Shown here one piece after another: positions 1 through 11,188 of a DNA stretch of 64,000 nucleotides. The position numbers were made by a program, and so were the translations under genes. The notes below the pieces were generated by a model. It had not been told where the DNA came from. It ran no database searches and saw only the letters and a program-made list of their open reading frames with translations. Numbering within the stretch: position 1 is the first letter of the stretch; each line of letters opens with the position of its first letter. This DNA comes from Rugalucina vietnamica (lineage: Eukaryota > Mollusca > Bivalvia > Lucinida > Lucinidae), in NCBI GenBank assembly GCA_964017185.1, contig OZ024880.1, positions 32,640,329-32,704,328 of the forward strand, given 5' to 3'.

Positions 1-648
1 AAGAAAAGTAGTTGGGCTTTTTACCATAAATGGGCATGGCAGCCATCTTGGTCATGTGACCTGAATTTATTATATAATTTGGCTTTGATTGGTCAAGCAG
101 TTACATAGGAGATGTTTGAATATTATGTTAATATACATGTACATCTATATTGATATTGCCCGGCAGGGATATTGTTGGCTTGAAAATGTAAGGGGCCATG
201 TTGCAGAAAATGCTCCGCTTGAATCATTATCGCCTATATCCTTACAATATAAAACTGGCCCATTATTTCAAAATGAAGGGGCCATTTTGAGAATTAAAGG
301 GCAATTTTGCCCATGGCCCCTTCCAAAATTATCCCTGATTGCCCCGGGGTGGGGGGCAGATGAATCCCTGGGGTCCAATTTTTTTTCAGAATCATAAATA
401 TTCAGTCCCCTTTAAATGACATTTTAACAGTTTTCCCCATTCAAAAAATGCTTTGGCTGTAAAATAGGTCAAGGTCATCACAAGATCATGATTTAGATAC
501 ATGCTCACATTATAGTTCTTCAGTCATAAATGCTACATGCCAAGTTTCATTGAAGTCAGTCCACCAGTTCCATAGTAGAAGATTTTTGAAGGGTTTTACC
601 ATATACGGGCATGGTGGCCGTCTTGGTCGTGTGACCTTCAAAAGCCTT
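1..648. repeat. Family A long repeat, partial
   Basis: The window opens inside a copy of the family A element. It carries the same ordered text seen at 17.5-19.4 kb and 40.4-42.1 kb: ATGGGCATGGCAGCCATC, TGGTCATGTGACC, GGTCAAGGTCATCAC and a GCCCCGGGGTGGGGGCAG block. Small open frames in it are repeat text in several frames and are not genes. About 290 bases after it (649-941) hold nothing I recognise. Confidence 0.75.
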
Positions 649-941
649 CTTACATCAACAGAATGGCTCATGACTGAATTGTTTATCCTCTTGTCCACCA
701 TTTTGGATTGCACAAAAAATCATCCTATAAGGTCAGGGTCTTACAATGACCCCTGTGTTGGGGCCATTTTTGATCCCAGGGGCATGATTGGCTTTGCAGG
801 ATTTATGTGGTCCATGGTGATGTGGTCAGTCCAGAGATGGTGGTGGGGTTCACTAGCTTGTACTTAAGTCGTTCCACTTTGAAAGTATGATACCAGTAGA
901 TTGATTAGATGCAGCGATAGAGTAGTACATAGAAGACTGGT

Positions 942-1190
942 CCTGGCCCCGAGATTATAAAAGTTATTTCATGCTCAGCTCAACTGGGACTAAAATTTAT
1001 CATGCTCATAAATGTTAAAATGCCAACAATTGTTGGCATTTTAACATTTATATGCAGGATAAATGACTAGTTTTTGAGTTCTGAACCTGAATTTTCCACT
1101 ACTTTTGACTATTTCAACATGTATTAGCAGTTGAAATTTCATGCTCAGCTGAGCTGAGCTTGAAAAAAGTTTTATAACCTCGGGGCCTGG
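942..1190. mobile_element. Family B MITE flanked by CCTGG
   Basis: About 240-bp non-autonomous element. Direct repeats CCTGG stand at 942-946 and 1186-1190. Just inside are inverted repeats reading CCCCGAGATTATAAAA on the left and, reverse-complemented, CCCCGAGGTTATAAAA on the right. Subterminal text is CATGCTCAGCTCA. The centre (about 1015-1052) is a near 40-bp perfect palindrome around CCAACAATTGTTGG. No coding capacity. Confidence 0.75.
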
Positions 1191-1335
1191 TTACTCTCAA
1201 TCATCATCTTGTCTGGTCCTATTTTTTTGACGCATGGAGTATTATGTGACGTACAATGAAGGCTCTCAACTATGACAAGTGTGCATCCGAGGATGTCCGC
1301 AATGATAATTGAATTATTAAATTCATTAGCTTGTT

Positions 1336-2985
1336 AGCTCACCTGAGCCGAAGGCTCACTAGGTGAGCTTATAGTATACTACTCGAGCCGGCGTCTGTCC
1401 GTGGGTGCGTGCGTGCGTGCGTCTGTGCGTGTGTCCGTCCGTCCACACTTTCAAACATGTATATCTCGAAGACCAGCAGGCCGATTGCAATCAAACTTTA
1501 TCAGAAGCATCATTGTGGTGGGGGATTGCCTGTATTAGGTTTTGAAGCAGATAAGATCAGAACTCTGGTTTCCATGGCAACAGATAGCTCCCATAGGCCT
1601 ATAATGGGGAAAAGTTTGTCAACACTTTAACAGCCTCAATTTTGATAGAAACTTCTTCATTCTTGCAGGTAATGAGGACAACCATAAAGTCTCGGATGAG
1701 TTCGAAATTCAGCCAGATCCATCCATGGAGTGTGGAGTTAGCTGCCCTTGAGCGTTTGAAAAAATCCCCATAGACTTACAATGGGAGAGAGGTTGTCAAC
1801 ACTCCAGCGCCTTCATTTCTGATCGGATCTTCTTCATTCTTGCAGGTAACAAGGACAGCCATAAGACCTCGTATGATTCGAAATTCAGCAAGATTCGACC
1901 ATGGACTGTGGAGTTACCTGCCCTTGAGCGTTTGGAAAATGGCTGTTAAGTGTTGTCAACACTCTAGTGCCTACATTTTTGATCCGATCTTCTCCATTCT
2001 TTCATGTAACAAGGACAGCCATGAGATCTTGGATGAGTTCAAAATTTGTCGAGATTCGACCTTGGACTGCAGAGTTACCTGCCCTTGAGTATTTGGAAAA
2101 TGGCTGTTAAGTGTTGTCAACACTCTAGTGCCTACATTTTTGATCCAATCTTCTTCATTCTTTCATGTAACAAGGACAGCCACAAGACAAGGATGAGTTC
2201 GAAATTCCGCGAGATTCAACCATGGACTGCGGAGTTACCTGCCCTTTAGCATTTGGAAAACGGCTGTTAAGTGTTGTCAACACTCTAGCACCTACATTTT
2301 TGATCAGATCTTCTTCATTCTTTCATGTAACAAGGACAGTCATGAGATCTTGGATGAGTTTGAAATTTGGCGAGATTCTACCATGGACTGCGGAGTTAGC
2401 TGCCTTTGAGCATTTTAAAAAATCTGCATAGACTTACAATGGGAAAGCTGCTGTGAACACTCCAGCGCCTTCCTTTGTGTCTGATCTTCTTCATTCTTGC
2501 AGGTAACAAGGACAGTCATAAGATCTAAGATAAGTTTAAAATTCGGCGAAATTTGACTATGGACAGCGGAGTTACCTGCCCTTGAGCATTTGAAAATGGC
2601 TATTTAGTGTTGTCAACACTCTAATGCCTACATTTTTTGATCCAATCTTCTTCATTCTTTCATGTGACAAGGACAGTCATAAGATCACGAATGGGTACAA
2701 AATTGGGCGAGATTCAACCATGGACTGCAGAGTTAGCTGCCCTTGAGCATTTGAAAAAATCTCTATACACTTATAATGGGAAAGATGTTGTGAACACTCC
2801 AGCGCCTTCATTTCTGATTGGATCTTCTTCATTCTTCGAGGTAACAAGGACAGCCATAAGATGTGTGATTAGTTTAAAATTCAGTGAGATTCGACCATGG
2901 ACTGCAGAGTTACGTGCCTGTGAGCTTTGGAAAATGGCTGTAAAGTGTTGTGAAAACTTTAGCGCTTACATATTTGATCCTCTGT
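1336..2985. repeat. Palindrome-ended element with ~160-bp tandem array
   Basis: It opens with a hairpin at 1336-1369 (CTCACCTGAGCC, GAA loop, GGCTCACTAGGTGAG) and a CTGTCCGT-rich stretch, followed by about eight diverged copies of a 160-bp unit to about 2985. Recurrent unit text is AAAATGGCTGTTAAGTGTTG near 1936, 2097 and, varied, 2257. The layout of conserved ends around a tandem core resembles the pearl/HINE (Helentron-derived) elements of bivalves; that comparison is inference. Confidence 0.65.
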
Positions 2986-3285
2986 TTTAGCTATCCTGAG
3001 CTGAAGGCTCACAAGGTAAACTTATGGGATGAGAGTCGAGCGGGCGTCCGTCCGTACGTCTGGCCGTGCATCAGTTTACACTTTCAAACATGTACATGTG
3101 TATCTCAGAGACCAGCAGGTCCATTGCAATCAAACTTTATCAGAAACATCAGTGTGGTGGGGGATTGCCTGCATTAGGTTTCAAGCTGATTGGATTTGAA
3201 CTCTGGTTTCCATGGCAACCCTTAGGGGTAATTAGATAAGCGAATTATCCACTGGGCCATTGGGCCTTTTTGCTATATTTTATTG
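2986..3285. repeat. Second, truncated copy of the 1336 element head
   Basis: Repeats the head of the previous element: the hairpin variant CCTGAGCTGAAGGCTCAC at about 2996, then text matching 1446-1590 (CAATCAAACTTTATCAGAA, GTGGTGGGGGATTGCCTG). No tandem core follows. Confidence 0.6.
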
Positions 3286-4710
3286 GTATTTATGTCTTCC
3301 CCCTTCAGGGTCAGGAGACATATTGTCTTTCCCTGTGTGTCTGTCTGTCCTTCTGTCCGTCACAAAACGTGTCCGCTCTATAACTTGAAAACCGTTAAAG
3401 ATTTTTCGATGAAACTTGGTACACTTGTAAACCACGACAAGACAATGTGTCATGCACAAGAACCATAACTCTAGCTTGAGTATTTTTGGAGTTATTTCCC
3501 TTTGATTATTTTCGATGCAATTTCGTTTCCGCTCTGTGACTTGAAAACCGTTAAAGATTTTTCAATAAAACTTAGTACACTTATTAAGCATGATCAGACG
3601 ATGTGTCATGCACAAGAACCATAACTCTGGCTTGAGTATTTTACGAGATTTCCCTTTGATTATTTTCTGTACTATTTCGTGTCCGCTCTGTAACTTGAAA
3701 ACCGTTAAAGATTTTTCAATAAAACTTGGTACACTTATTAAGCATGATCAGACGATGTGTCATGCACAATAACCATAACTCTGGCTTGAGTATTTTACGA
3801 GTTGTTTCCCTTTGATTATTTTCTGTACCATTTCGTGTCCGCTCTGTAACTCGAAAACCGTTTAAGATATCGAGATGAAACTTCCCAGGATCACTAATCA
3901 ACATAAGATGATGTGCAGAACACAAGAACTGTAACTCTGGATTGCATATTTTTCAAGTTATGGCCCTTTGAAACGGAAAATAGCAGAATTTGCATTTTTG
4001 CCGCGTCTGCTCTGTAACAATGTCATGACAATTGTTCAAGATAGTGCCATGAAACTTCACAGGAATATCAACCAACATCAGATGACATGCAGAATTCAAG
4101 AACTGAAACTGTGGATTTCTTAATTTGGTAGTTATGGCCCTTTTAAATTGACGATAAAGGATTCTGCATGGTATGTTGTGTCTGTTCTATAACTTGTTTG
4201 TTTGTGTTGAGGCTTAACGTCCCAGTCAACAGCTATGGTCATGTCGGGACAGTGTCTGGTTGTGACAGGGAGCTCTATGCTCACTTTTATAGTGCTGCCT
4301 CACTGTGGTATCAAATCCCAGACACTTTACATGATACCACCCCCAATCACATTATACTGACACCGGGGCGACCAGTCCTAGCTCTACCCCGAAAATCCGA
4401 GTGCCTGGCGGGAAGCAACTAACACCATTGTTAACGACTTTGGTATGTCGCGGCTCGGGATCAAACCCGGTACCTCCCGATCTCGGAGCGGACACTCTAC
4501 CAACTGCTCTACCGAGGCCGGTTCTATAACTTGAAAACCCTATAATGTATCATAATGAAACTTTACTGCATTATCAAACAACACGAGACAATGTGCAGAA
4601 CACAGGCATAATAACTCTGGATTGCATATTTTTGGAGTTATGGCCCTTTGAAATGGAAAATAGCAGATTTATGTGCACTTAAAAAGGGGGGAGACATTAT
4701 TTTTGGTATA
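3286..4710. repeat. ~157-bp tandem array, interrupted by a SINE
   Basis: Five to six copies of a unit carrying GTCCGCTCTGTAACTTGAAA near 3371, 3527, 3680, 3835 and 4003, with the last copy split at 4196/4521 by a SINE. The borders are TATGTCTTCCCCC at the left and GGGGGAGACATTA at the right, so the array sits between inverted ends like the one at 37.5-39 kb. Units share GTTATGGCCC with that array. No protein is encoded. Confidence 0.65.
4197..4520 (-). mobile_element. tRNA-derived SINE with 13-bp target duplication
   Basis: Read on the minus strand, a tRNA-like head (GGTAGAGCAGTTGGTAGAG as A box, GGGTTTGATCCCGAG as B box) is followed by a body and then GACTGGGACGTTAAG, ending in a (CAAA)n tail. 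GTTCTATAACTTG is present directly at 4184-4196 and 4521-4533 and is the target-site duplication. The element landed inside a unit of the surrounding tandem array, so it is younger than the array. Confidence 0.85.
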
Positions 4711-4724
4711 GAAAACAAATTCTA

Positions 4725-5082
4725 GTTTTTTTTTGTTTAAGAATGACATTCTATTTCATTGCAATCTAGGACTGAGGACCTGACCCACAATGTCCGCGCT
4801 TATGTCCTAGATTGAGTATACACATCAGCTCTGTATACTGCTCTAAAATAGATCTGTCATTCTTAAACTACACTCCGTTTGTACCCAAAGTGCTTTACAG
4901 TGCTTATTTCTAAAATGCTTATGATAAGGGCTCTTTCTTTCATTGGGATTTGAGGTTCAATGTTAGGGGTGAGCGTGTGCCGGGTTGTTTGGGTAAGGAG
5001 TAGGGAGTGGGGGGGGGGGGGGGGGGGGCTTGCTAGCTACCAGCCGGGGGTATACATGCCTCTCAAGGCACTTTTTCTAGTT
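4725..5082 (-). repeat. Family C repeat, short copy with 20-G tract
   Basis: Minus-strand copy of family C, ending at TGCCTCTCAAGGCACTTTTT near 5060-5080. It carries GGACTGAGGACCTGACCC as in the copies near 11.47 kb and 60.13 kb. A run of 20 G at 5009-5028 lies in it and could form a G-quadruplex or be an assembly weak point. Confidence 0.65.
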
Positions 5083-5083
5083 T

Positions 5084-6407
5084 TAGCTCACCTGAGCCGA
5101 AGGCTCACAAGGTGAGCTTATAGGATGGCCATGATCTGGCGTCCGTCCGTCCGTCATCGTCTGTCCACAATTTCAAAGATCTCTGAAACCACTGGGCCAA
5201 TCAAAGCCAAACTTCATGTGGAGCATCCTTAGGAAGGGGGAACGAAAGTTTATATAAATGGTCCAGGTCACATGACCAAGATGGCCGCCATGCCCATATA
5301 TGGTAAAAACCATAAAAAAATCTTCTTCTCTGGAACCGGTGGACCAATTTTTATGAAACTTGGTATGTAGCATTGGGGACTCTGGCCCATCATAGTTTAT
5401 ATAAATCATGACCTTGGGTTGACCTTGACCTATTTTACGGCAAGCTCAATTTTGGTTACATAGGCTTTTCAGTGGAAAAAAGTGAAAAAATTGAATTTTT
5501 CAGGAAGTTTTGTAGCCTGTGACCTGAAAGTTGGTAGATACAGACAACATGTTGAGCTTATGAAGTGATGTAAGTATTAAAGGTCAAGGTCAAGAAATGA
5601 CCTTGACCAAAGGTCATTTACAAATTAAATGTTTAACTTAATTTTCTCAGTAACCGCTCAACCAATCAAAGCCAAATTTTATATGTAGTATCCTTAGGAT
5701 GGGGGAATGAAAGTTAATTTAAATAGTCAAGGTCACATGACCAAGATGGCCGCCATGGCTATAAATAGCAAAAACCTTTGAAAATCTTCTTCTCAAGAAC
5801 CAGAAGACCTATGATTTTGAAACCTGGCATGAAGCATCAGGGGGAGGAGCTCTACAAAGTTTGTATAAATCATGACCCTGGGATGACCTTGACCTATTTT
5901 ATGGCAAGGTCAACATATGTCACCCATGCATTTGAATGGGGAAAATTTTCAAAATGTCATTTGACGGGAAAAACTTTATGGAAATAGGCAAATGGACTGA
6001 ATATTTATGATTCTGAAAAAAAGGACCCCAGCGGCAGGTCTGCCCCCACCCCGGGGCAATATACATGTATATTATCATAATATTCAAAGATCTTTTCTCT
6101 GAAACCGTTTTGCTAATCAAAGCCAAATGTCTTGTTGAGTATTCTTAGGAAGGGAGAATGAAGGTTATATAAATGGTCAAGGTCACATGACTAAGATGTC
6201 TGCCATGGCTATAAATAGCAAAAACCATTGTAAATCTTCTTTTAGAACCAGAAGGTTGAAACTTGGCCTGAAGCATCAATGAATACAGCTCTACAAAGTT
6301 TGTATAAATCATGACCCTGGGATGGCCTTGACCTATTTTATAGCAAGGTATAGGTTGCATATCCCAGTTCTCAGGTGAGCGGTTACAGGACCATTGGTCC
6401 TCTTGTT
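5084..6407 (-). repeat. Family A long repeat
   Basis: Begins with the CTCACCTGAGCC-GAA-GGCTCACAAGGTGAG hairpin at 5084 and ends with the palindrome AGGACCATTGGTCCT at 6387-6401 followed by CTTGTT. Internal units repeat TGACCTTGACCTATTTTA, AAGATGGCCGCCATG and CCAATCAAAGCCAAA. Orientation is opposite to the copies at 17.5, 40.4 and 55.9 kb. Confidence 0.75.
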
Positions 6408-6454
6408 CTGTCTTGTTTACATCTTTCTTGAGACAAATGTATCCAATCAATCAT

Positions 6455-6530
6455 GTGGCTGGGTAGCTCAGCTGAAATAGTGCATATAATAAGCGAGAGG
6501 CACTGGGTTCAACAACTGGATGCCAGCCAC
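6455..6530 (+). other. tRNA-like sequence, probably a SINE head or tRNA relic
   Basis: Seven bases at the 5' end (GTGGCTG) pair with the 3' end (CAGCCAC), and TAGCTCAGCTGAAATAG resembles an A box. The T arm has GGGTTCAACAAC, which lacks a good B-box end, and no clean anticodon stem is visible, so a working tRNA is unlikely. Confidence 0.35.
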
Positions 6531-6589
6531 ATTCTTTTTCCACCCTGTGACATTGGTGTCAGTACCAGTTTTGGGACATACATGTATGT

Positions 6590-7080
6590 GTAAGACTCAC
6601 AAATTGGGCCTGTCCCCCACAAACAGGGTCAATCCCACAAACTGGGCCAATTCCACAAACTGGGCTGAAAAATGTCTCGAATTCCCAGAATAGGGCCAAT
6701 TTTCTTTCCGTGGGGGGAATTAACTTGACGTTACTTTGTACCCTTTCGACGTCATCTTGAATTTTTGTGATGTCAGCTATCCATCAAGTATTGAAATCTT
6801 GACATTAGATGGCATAACGTTGTATAATTTATAAAGTACATGTACAATGGTGAAAAACTGAACGGTATCGAAGGTTTGAGCAGCATGAATTCTGTTTATT
6901 TTGTGTCAGAATAGAAATGGAGAAGCACTAGTGCGAGATTTGGCGAGTAATAAATCACTGTTTGTTGGTCAGTTGTAAGAATGCATCACCTTGATTTGCC
7001 TACATTTATCAAATTGGCTCAGTTTGTGGAAATCGGCTCTGAATTAGCCCAGTTTGTAGGATTGGTCCAGTTTGCGTATG
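6590..7080. mobile_element. ~490-bp TIR element built of CACAAACTGGGCC repeats
   Basis: Left end carries several copies of CACAAACTGGGCCAAT. The right end (7005-7080) carries the reverse complement (CTCAGTTTGTGG, GCCCAGTTTGTAGG). The core at about 6730-6985 (GACGTTACTTTG, CACTGTTTGTTGGTCAGTTG) is related to 62180-62470. No coding frame. Confidence 0.55.
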
Positions 7081-7353
7081 TAATTAAATTCTGATTCATA
7101 TTGAAGCAGAACCAATATGGACCCCCATGCTTGTCATGCACATTGCTTTCCTGATGTTTTGGTGATGAAAGTAGGGTCATTCTTCTTCTTTTGTGGATTC
7201 AAGGGCAGCATTTGTTAGTAAGTGCTGAAATACATGAAATAGCTAATGGTATGTAATCTGTCTTTGTTCAGTTTTAAAGGGTACCACAAAGTTATTGGTC
7301 AATGGATTTAATCTTTCAATTTTGTTCTAATTTGATTCTTATCTTGATTTCAG

Positions 7354-7485
7354 ATTCCTAAATAATCGAGCAACAGGACAGCCCCAAGAGAATGTGTAGT
7401 ACAGTCAGTTCTGATTAGATTCAAAATTTCTATCTACATGTATTTGGAAGTTTTCTGGTCTCCGAAATAACTATAAACTCAGAAA
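7354..7485 (+). other. Likely 5' UTR exon part of the zinc-finger gene
   Basis: A good 3' splice site (TTCTTATCTTGATTTCAG, ending 7353) precedes 132 bases that run into the ATG at 7486. An in-frame TAA at 7474-7476 stops any upstream coding extension. The 270 bases before it (7081-7353) look intronic, with no recognised content. Confidence 0.5.
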
Positions 7486-9663
7486 ATGAATTCTTGCCAA
7501 GAAAACAGAAAGCCAATAGAGAATAAAGGGGAATTTGGCAAATATTTTGATTCAGAAACAGACTTTACCTGTGGTAGTTGTGCCTTTCACTTTGACGATG
7601 TTGTATTAATGCATAGTCACATGCGTGGCCATGTTGAAGGTGGATCATACAACTACAATCACATGATAAGAACAGCTTTTCCAGTTTGTCCCCCCAAAGA
7701 TGCTAGTACACAAACCTGCGACTCTGGTGCCAGTGAAGAAAACAATGAAAGAGTTAGTATAACTAAGCCTGTCAAGATTAAATTGCTTTTACAAGGTTTT
7801 GATGATAAACATAGTGGTCAAAATGAAAGAAGTAGTGCAGTCATAGATGATGAACTGAAAGCAGAAATAAGTGATGCTGATGCAGAGGATGACTATGGCT
7901 TATTTGAAAACAGTGGTACACAAGGTGATTACAAAGCACCAGTAGTGTTAGATACTGATGGAAGACAAAATGAATTCAAGAGCTTTTCTACTGCGATTGT
8001 ACCTCCACAGGACAGTGAATATTCAAACACTATTGTAACTGCTGTAAATGGAACTGATCCAACTCAGCATACTCAACAGAATGAGGTGAATGTCAGACAA
8101 CTCCGTTCCAGTAGAAAACATGTTAAAACTGGATTTGGTGAAGAACATAATAAATACTACTGTGATGTAAAAGATGATATTAAATCAGAAATAGATGAGG
8201 TGAATGATCCTCATGCTAAGGTAGAGTGTGGCATCTGTGGTAAACAGGTTAAGAAAATGAATTTGAGAAAGCATCGTAGATGGGTTCATGAAAGGGAAAG
8301 AATTATGGATAGAGGGCCTGTCGATTGCGAGCAATGCGGTCGAAGTTTTCCAAAACTTAGAAATTTAGTTATGCACAGAAAAACTCATAAAGGTAAACAT
8401 CTGATATGCTGCCATTGCAATGAGCAGTTTTCCACTCATAAGAAATTGATTGCTCATATTAAAGAACATAGTAGTGATAAAATTTCAGAAACCCAAGAAA
8501 ATTCCATCTCAGATGATATTGTGCCTCCTGTTTCTGAAAAAGATTTAGTATTTCATGGTATTGAAAACACCACAGACAAAATGTGCAAAGAGGAGTCTGT
8601 TCAGGAATTTTCTGAAGAATCAGTTGCACCCAATAGTACTGATAAAGGCCGGAATTATCAGCCAAACCACGAGACAGATAAATTCTTAAACTCGGGTGAT
8701 ACAATTGTGAATGCCTTAAGTTCTGGTACTGGTAATACAGAGGTGAATGGCAATATACAGGTGAATGACTTAAACTCTGGTACCCATAATGCACAGGTGA
8801 ATGACAATACACAGGTGAATGACTTAAACTCTGGTAATACACAGGTGAATGACATAAACTCTGGTGACATGAAGGTAAACTGTGAAATATGTGGTGCTGT
8901 AACAAAGAAAAAGTATTTGAGAAGACATTGTGTACGATTCCATAATGAACCTATGAGACCAAGAGGTAAAAAGAGGATAACTGTTGATACACGTCATGAT
9001 AAAGTAGAATGCCCATTGTGTGGGAAAGTAATAAAGAAAATGAATTTAAAGAAACATCACAGGAAAGTTCATGAAAAAGTAAAAGACGCTGGCCCAGCAA
9101 TTTGTGAAGTGTGTGGAAAGATATCTTTAAATGCACAGAACCTTGCAAAACACAAGAAAGTTCACACAGATAAATACTTGACTTGTCGTCAGTGTGGCTA
9201 CCTGTCATCTACTCATGAGGAATTTCAAGTTCATTTAAAAAAACACAGAGTAGCCCGAACTTATCCTTGTAATGTGTGTAACATGGTGTTTTCATTAAGT
9301 GCGGGACTGTCAAAACACATTAGGAGGGTACATATGGGAGAAAAGAGGTATTTTTGTGAGATTTGCTCTAAAGGATTTTATTCTAAAGAAAATTTTGAGA
9401 ATCATAGAGCGATTCATTTTGAAGCTACATTATCCTGTTTATACTGTGATAGGAAATTCAAGGATCCAAATTCAAAGAAACGACATGAAAAAATTCATTT
9501 AGGCATCCATCCATATGTATGTTATATTTGCAGTCACAGCTTTGTTCAAAGTGGATGCTATAAATCTCACATGTTGAAAAAGCATTCCGTAGACAATCAG
9601 AGAGCAATGGATATACATAAAGAACAGAAGGCTTTCCCTGTGACACAAATTGAAAAAATGTGA
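7486..9663 (+). CDS. C2H2 zinc-finger protein, 12 fingers, one coding exon
   Basis: Uninterrupted 725-aa frame. Twelve C2H2 fingers are visible: finger 1 near residues 27-49, fingers 2-4 at 246-328, finger 5 at 464-486, fingers 6-8 at 507-587 and fingers 9-12 at 593-700. Fingers 2, 5 and 6 are close relatives (KKMNLRKH, KKKYLRRH, KKMNLKKH), and block 2-4 matches block 6-8, so a three-finger module was duplicated. The linker before finger 5 (about 420-463) holds tandem repeats of TQVNDLNSG type. An MGEKR linker joins fingers 9 and 10. The start is the first ATG after an in-frame stop. There is no KRAB, BTB or other named partner domain, so a nuclear DNA-binding role is inferred from the fingers alone. 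I cannot name a vertebrate orthologue. Confidence 0.9.
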   Translation: MNSCQENRKPIENKGEFGKYFDSETDFTCGSCAFHFDDVVLMHSHMRGHVEGGSYNYNHMIRTAFPVCPPKDASTQTCDSGASEENNERVSITKPVKIKLLLQGFDDKHSGQNERSSAVIDDELKAEISDADAEDDYGLFENSGTQGDYKAPVVLDTDGRQNEFKSFSTAIVPPQDSEYSNTIVTAVNGTDPTQHTQQNEVNVRQLRSSRKHVKTGFGEEHNKYYCDVKDDIKSEIDEVNDPHAKVECGICGKQVKKMNLRKHRRWVHERERIMDRGPVDCEQCGRSFPKLRNLVMHRKTHKGKHLICCHCNEQFSTHKKLIAHIKEHSSDKISETQENSISDDIVPPVSEKDLVFHGIENTTDKMCKEESVQEFSEESVAPNSTDKGRNYQPNHETDKFLNSGDTIVNALSSGTGNTEVNGNIQVNDLNSGTHNAQVNDNTQVNDLNSGNTQVNDINSGDMKVNCEICGAVTKKKYLRRHCVRFHNEPMRPRGKKRITVDTRHDKVECPLCGKVIKKMNLKKHHRKVHEKVKDAGPAICEVCGKISLNAQNLAKHKKVHTDKYLTCRQCGYLSSTHEEFQVHLKKHRVARTYPCNVCNMVFSLSAGLSKHIRRVHMGEKRYFCEICSKGFYSKENFENHRAIHFEATLSCLYCDRKFKDPNSKKRHEKIHLGIHPYVCYICSHSFVQSGCYKSHMLKKHSVDNQRAMDIHKEQKAFPVTQIEKM

Positions 9664-9786
9664 GCTTTTTCATGATAACAGGCAGTAGCTACATTGATCA
9701 GTGTCATTATTTTGGATGTAGTTAAATAATTATGCAATCTCTGTATTTGTCAGATAGGAAAGAAGCCTCTGTAGCATAATGGTTAG

Positions 9787-11013
9787 AAACCTTCAATACG
9801 AAAACATGTCCATGCAATAGACAGATTTTTTTCCAGCTGTACGAAGGGTGGCCCAGTAAATCGTGGACTGTGCTTGCTGTATAAAAACTATTCAATGCAC
9901 AGGCTTCTAATTTACAAATATATTACGTGCCCATGTTCTGGGTATGCAACATACACCGAAGAATAAAATCTCAGTACACAATACAAAACTACAAGTCATG
10001 CAGAACCGGCGCACGCTGACGACGTCGTCTACTGTTATGCGTCAACTTCATGTACTTACCGTTTACTCTTTATAGAGGTACGCTTCGTTGTGTGCCATAC
10101 ACAAGCCATGTTTGTACCAACTTTTGAAACATGCCACTGAACCATAGACTATGTAACGACCTGTTGAATTGCTTACATGAAGTTCTCTCTGCCCTGAAAA
10201 CGTTTACACTGACGATGCGATTTCATCTGCGGAAAGTACGTTACGGACATTCATGAATTGTATCCGTCCATGCTGTGTACTTTTGGTCCACCCATCTCTA
10301 AATCAAATATGCCATTTAAAAACAAGGCTCCTCGAAATACCACTGTATATGTTTGTGCTTTTCAGATGCTTGAATGCATCATTTGAGGTCATAACGGTCT
10401 GCACACAGAACTGGATTGCCATTCGTCGCATTTTCTCTGCCTCTAACGTCGCCATTTTCATTAAGCTGTACGAGTAAGTTTAACAGACAACATTTAAATG
10501 TGTGCCATTTTCAAACAGATGATATGTAACATTCGAAATTTTCTCTGGTGATGTTAAAAGAATGTTGCTATGAGCAGACAGCTCGTTTTTGCGCAAATCA
10601 CTGAAATGGCTGAAAAATATTACTTTATTGAACACACGGAAGACTATTTAAATGTGTTGGTTTGGGTTGCGCCGGGTTCACATACACTGACATGATCAAT
10701 CATGCACATTTTACAAGTTGTACATAAACTTATACTTTTATGCACCTCTTTTTACTGAATTTGAATTGCGGAAGGTATCTGAAAAGTTAAATGGCAATAG
10801 TGCGTCAAATAATGAAAATATCAACAAAGTACATGATTTACCGGGCCACCCCTCAGTAGAAAACTTGATATTTTTCTTATTTTTGCTCAAAACATAGATC
10901 GTTGGTACACGCAAGAACCGCCTCAGCGGTATACCCTGCATACCTCAGTTTTACTATATAAAAGTGGGGTTTAAGCGGGGGTATACGTTTCACGGATATG
11001 TTTTCCTGATGGT
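9787..11013. mobile_element. Family D MITE split by a nested ~1-kb TIR element
   Basis: The family D left end (ACGAAAACATGTCCATGCAA) is at about 9790 and the right half (TTTTTGCTCAAAACATAG, then TGTTTTCCTGATG) at 10858-11013. Between them, 9846-10852 is bounded by imperfect inverted repeats (GGGTGGCCCAGTAAATCGTG against GGGTGGCCCGGTAAATCATG). No target duplication is evident. The inner 1 kb has no recognisable protein. Confidence 0.55.
9962..9967 (+). terminator. Candidate polyadenylation signal AATAAA
   Basis: First canonical AATAAA downstream of the zinc-finger stop codon, about 300 bases after it, inside family D sequence. Usage is inferred. Confidence 0.3.
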
Positions 11014-11188
11014 TCAAGTCTTTTGCTCCTTGGCTTTATTAAAGTCAAGTTTGTGTTGAACCTTGAGCGGAACTACAAAGAAACATGTTTGCAGGGTGGT
11101 TGTTCTGTTGTAGTTCATTCTCTTGTATTACAGTAATGTTATATTGAATTCTGCAAGTACAAATTAAATTTGATTTGGCTTAGATAAA

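Noticed and set aside
8459..8905. 148-codon minus-strand open frame within the zinc-finger gene
   Set aside because: It is antisense to confirmed finger-coding sequence and its repeats (HSPVY) mirror the TQVND linker repeats.
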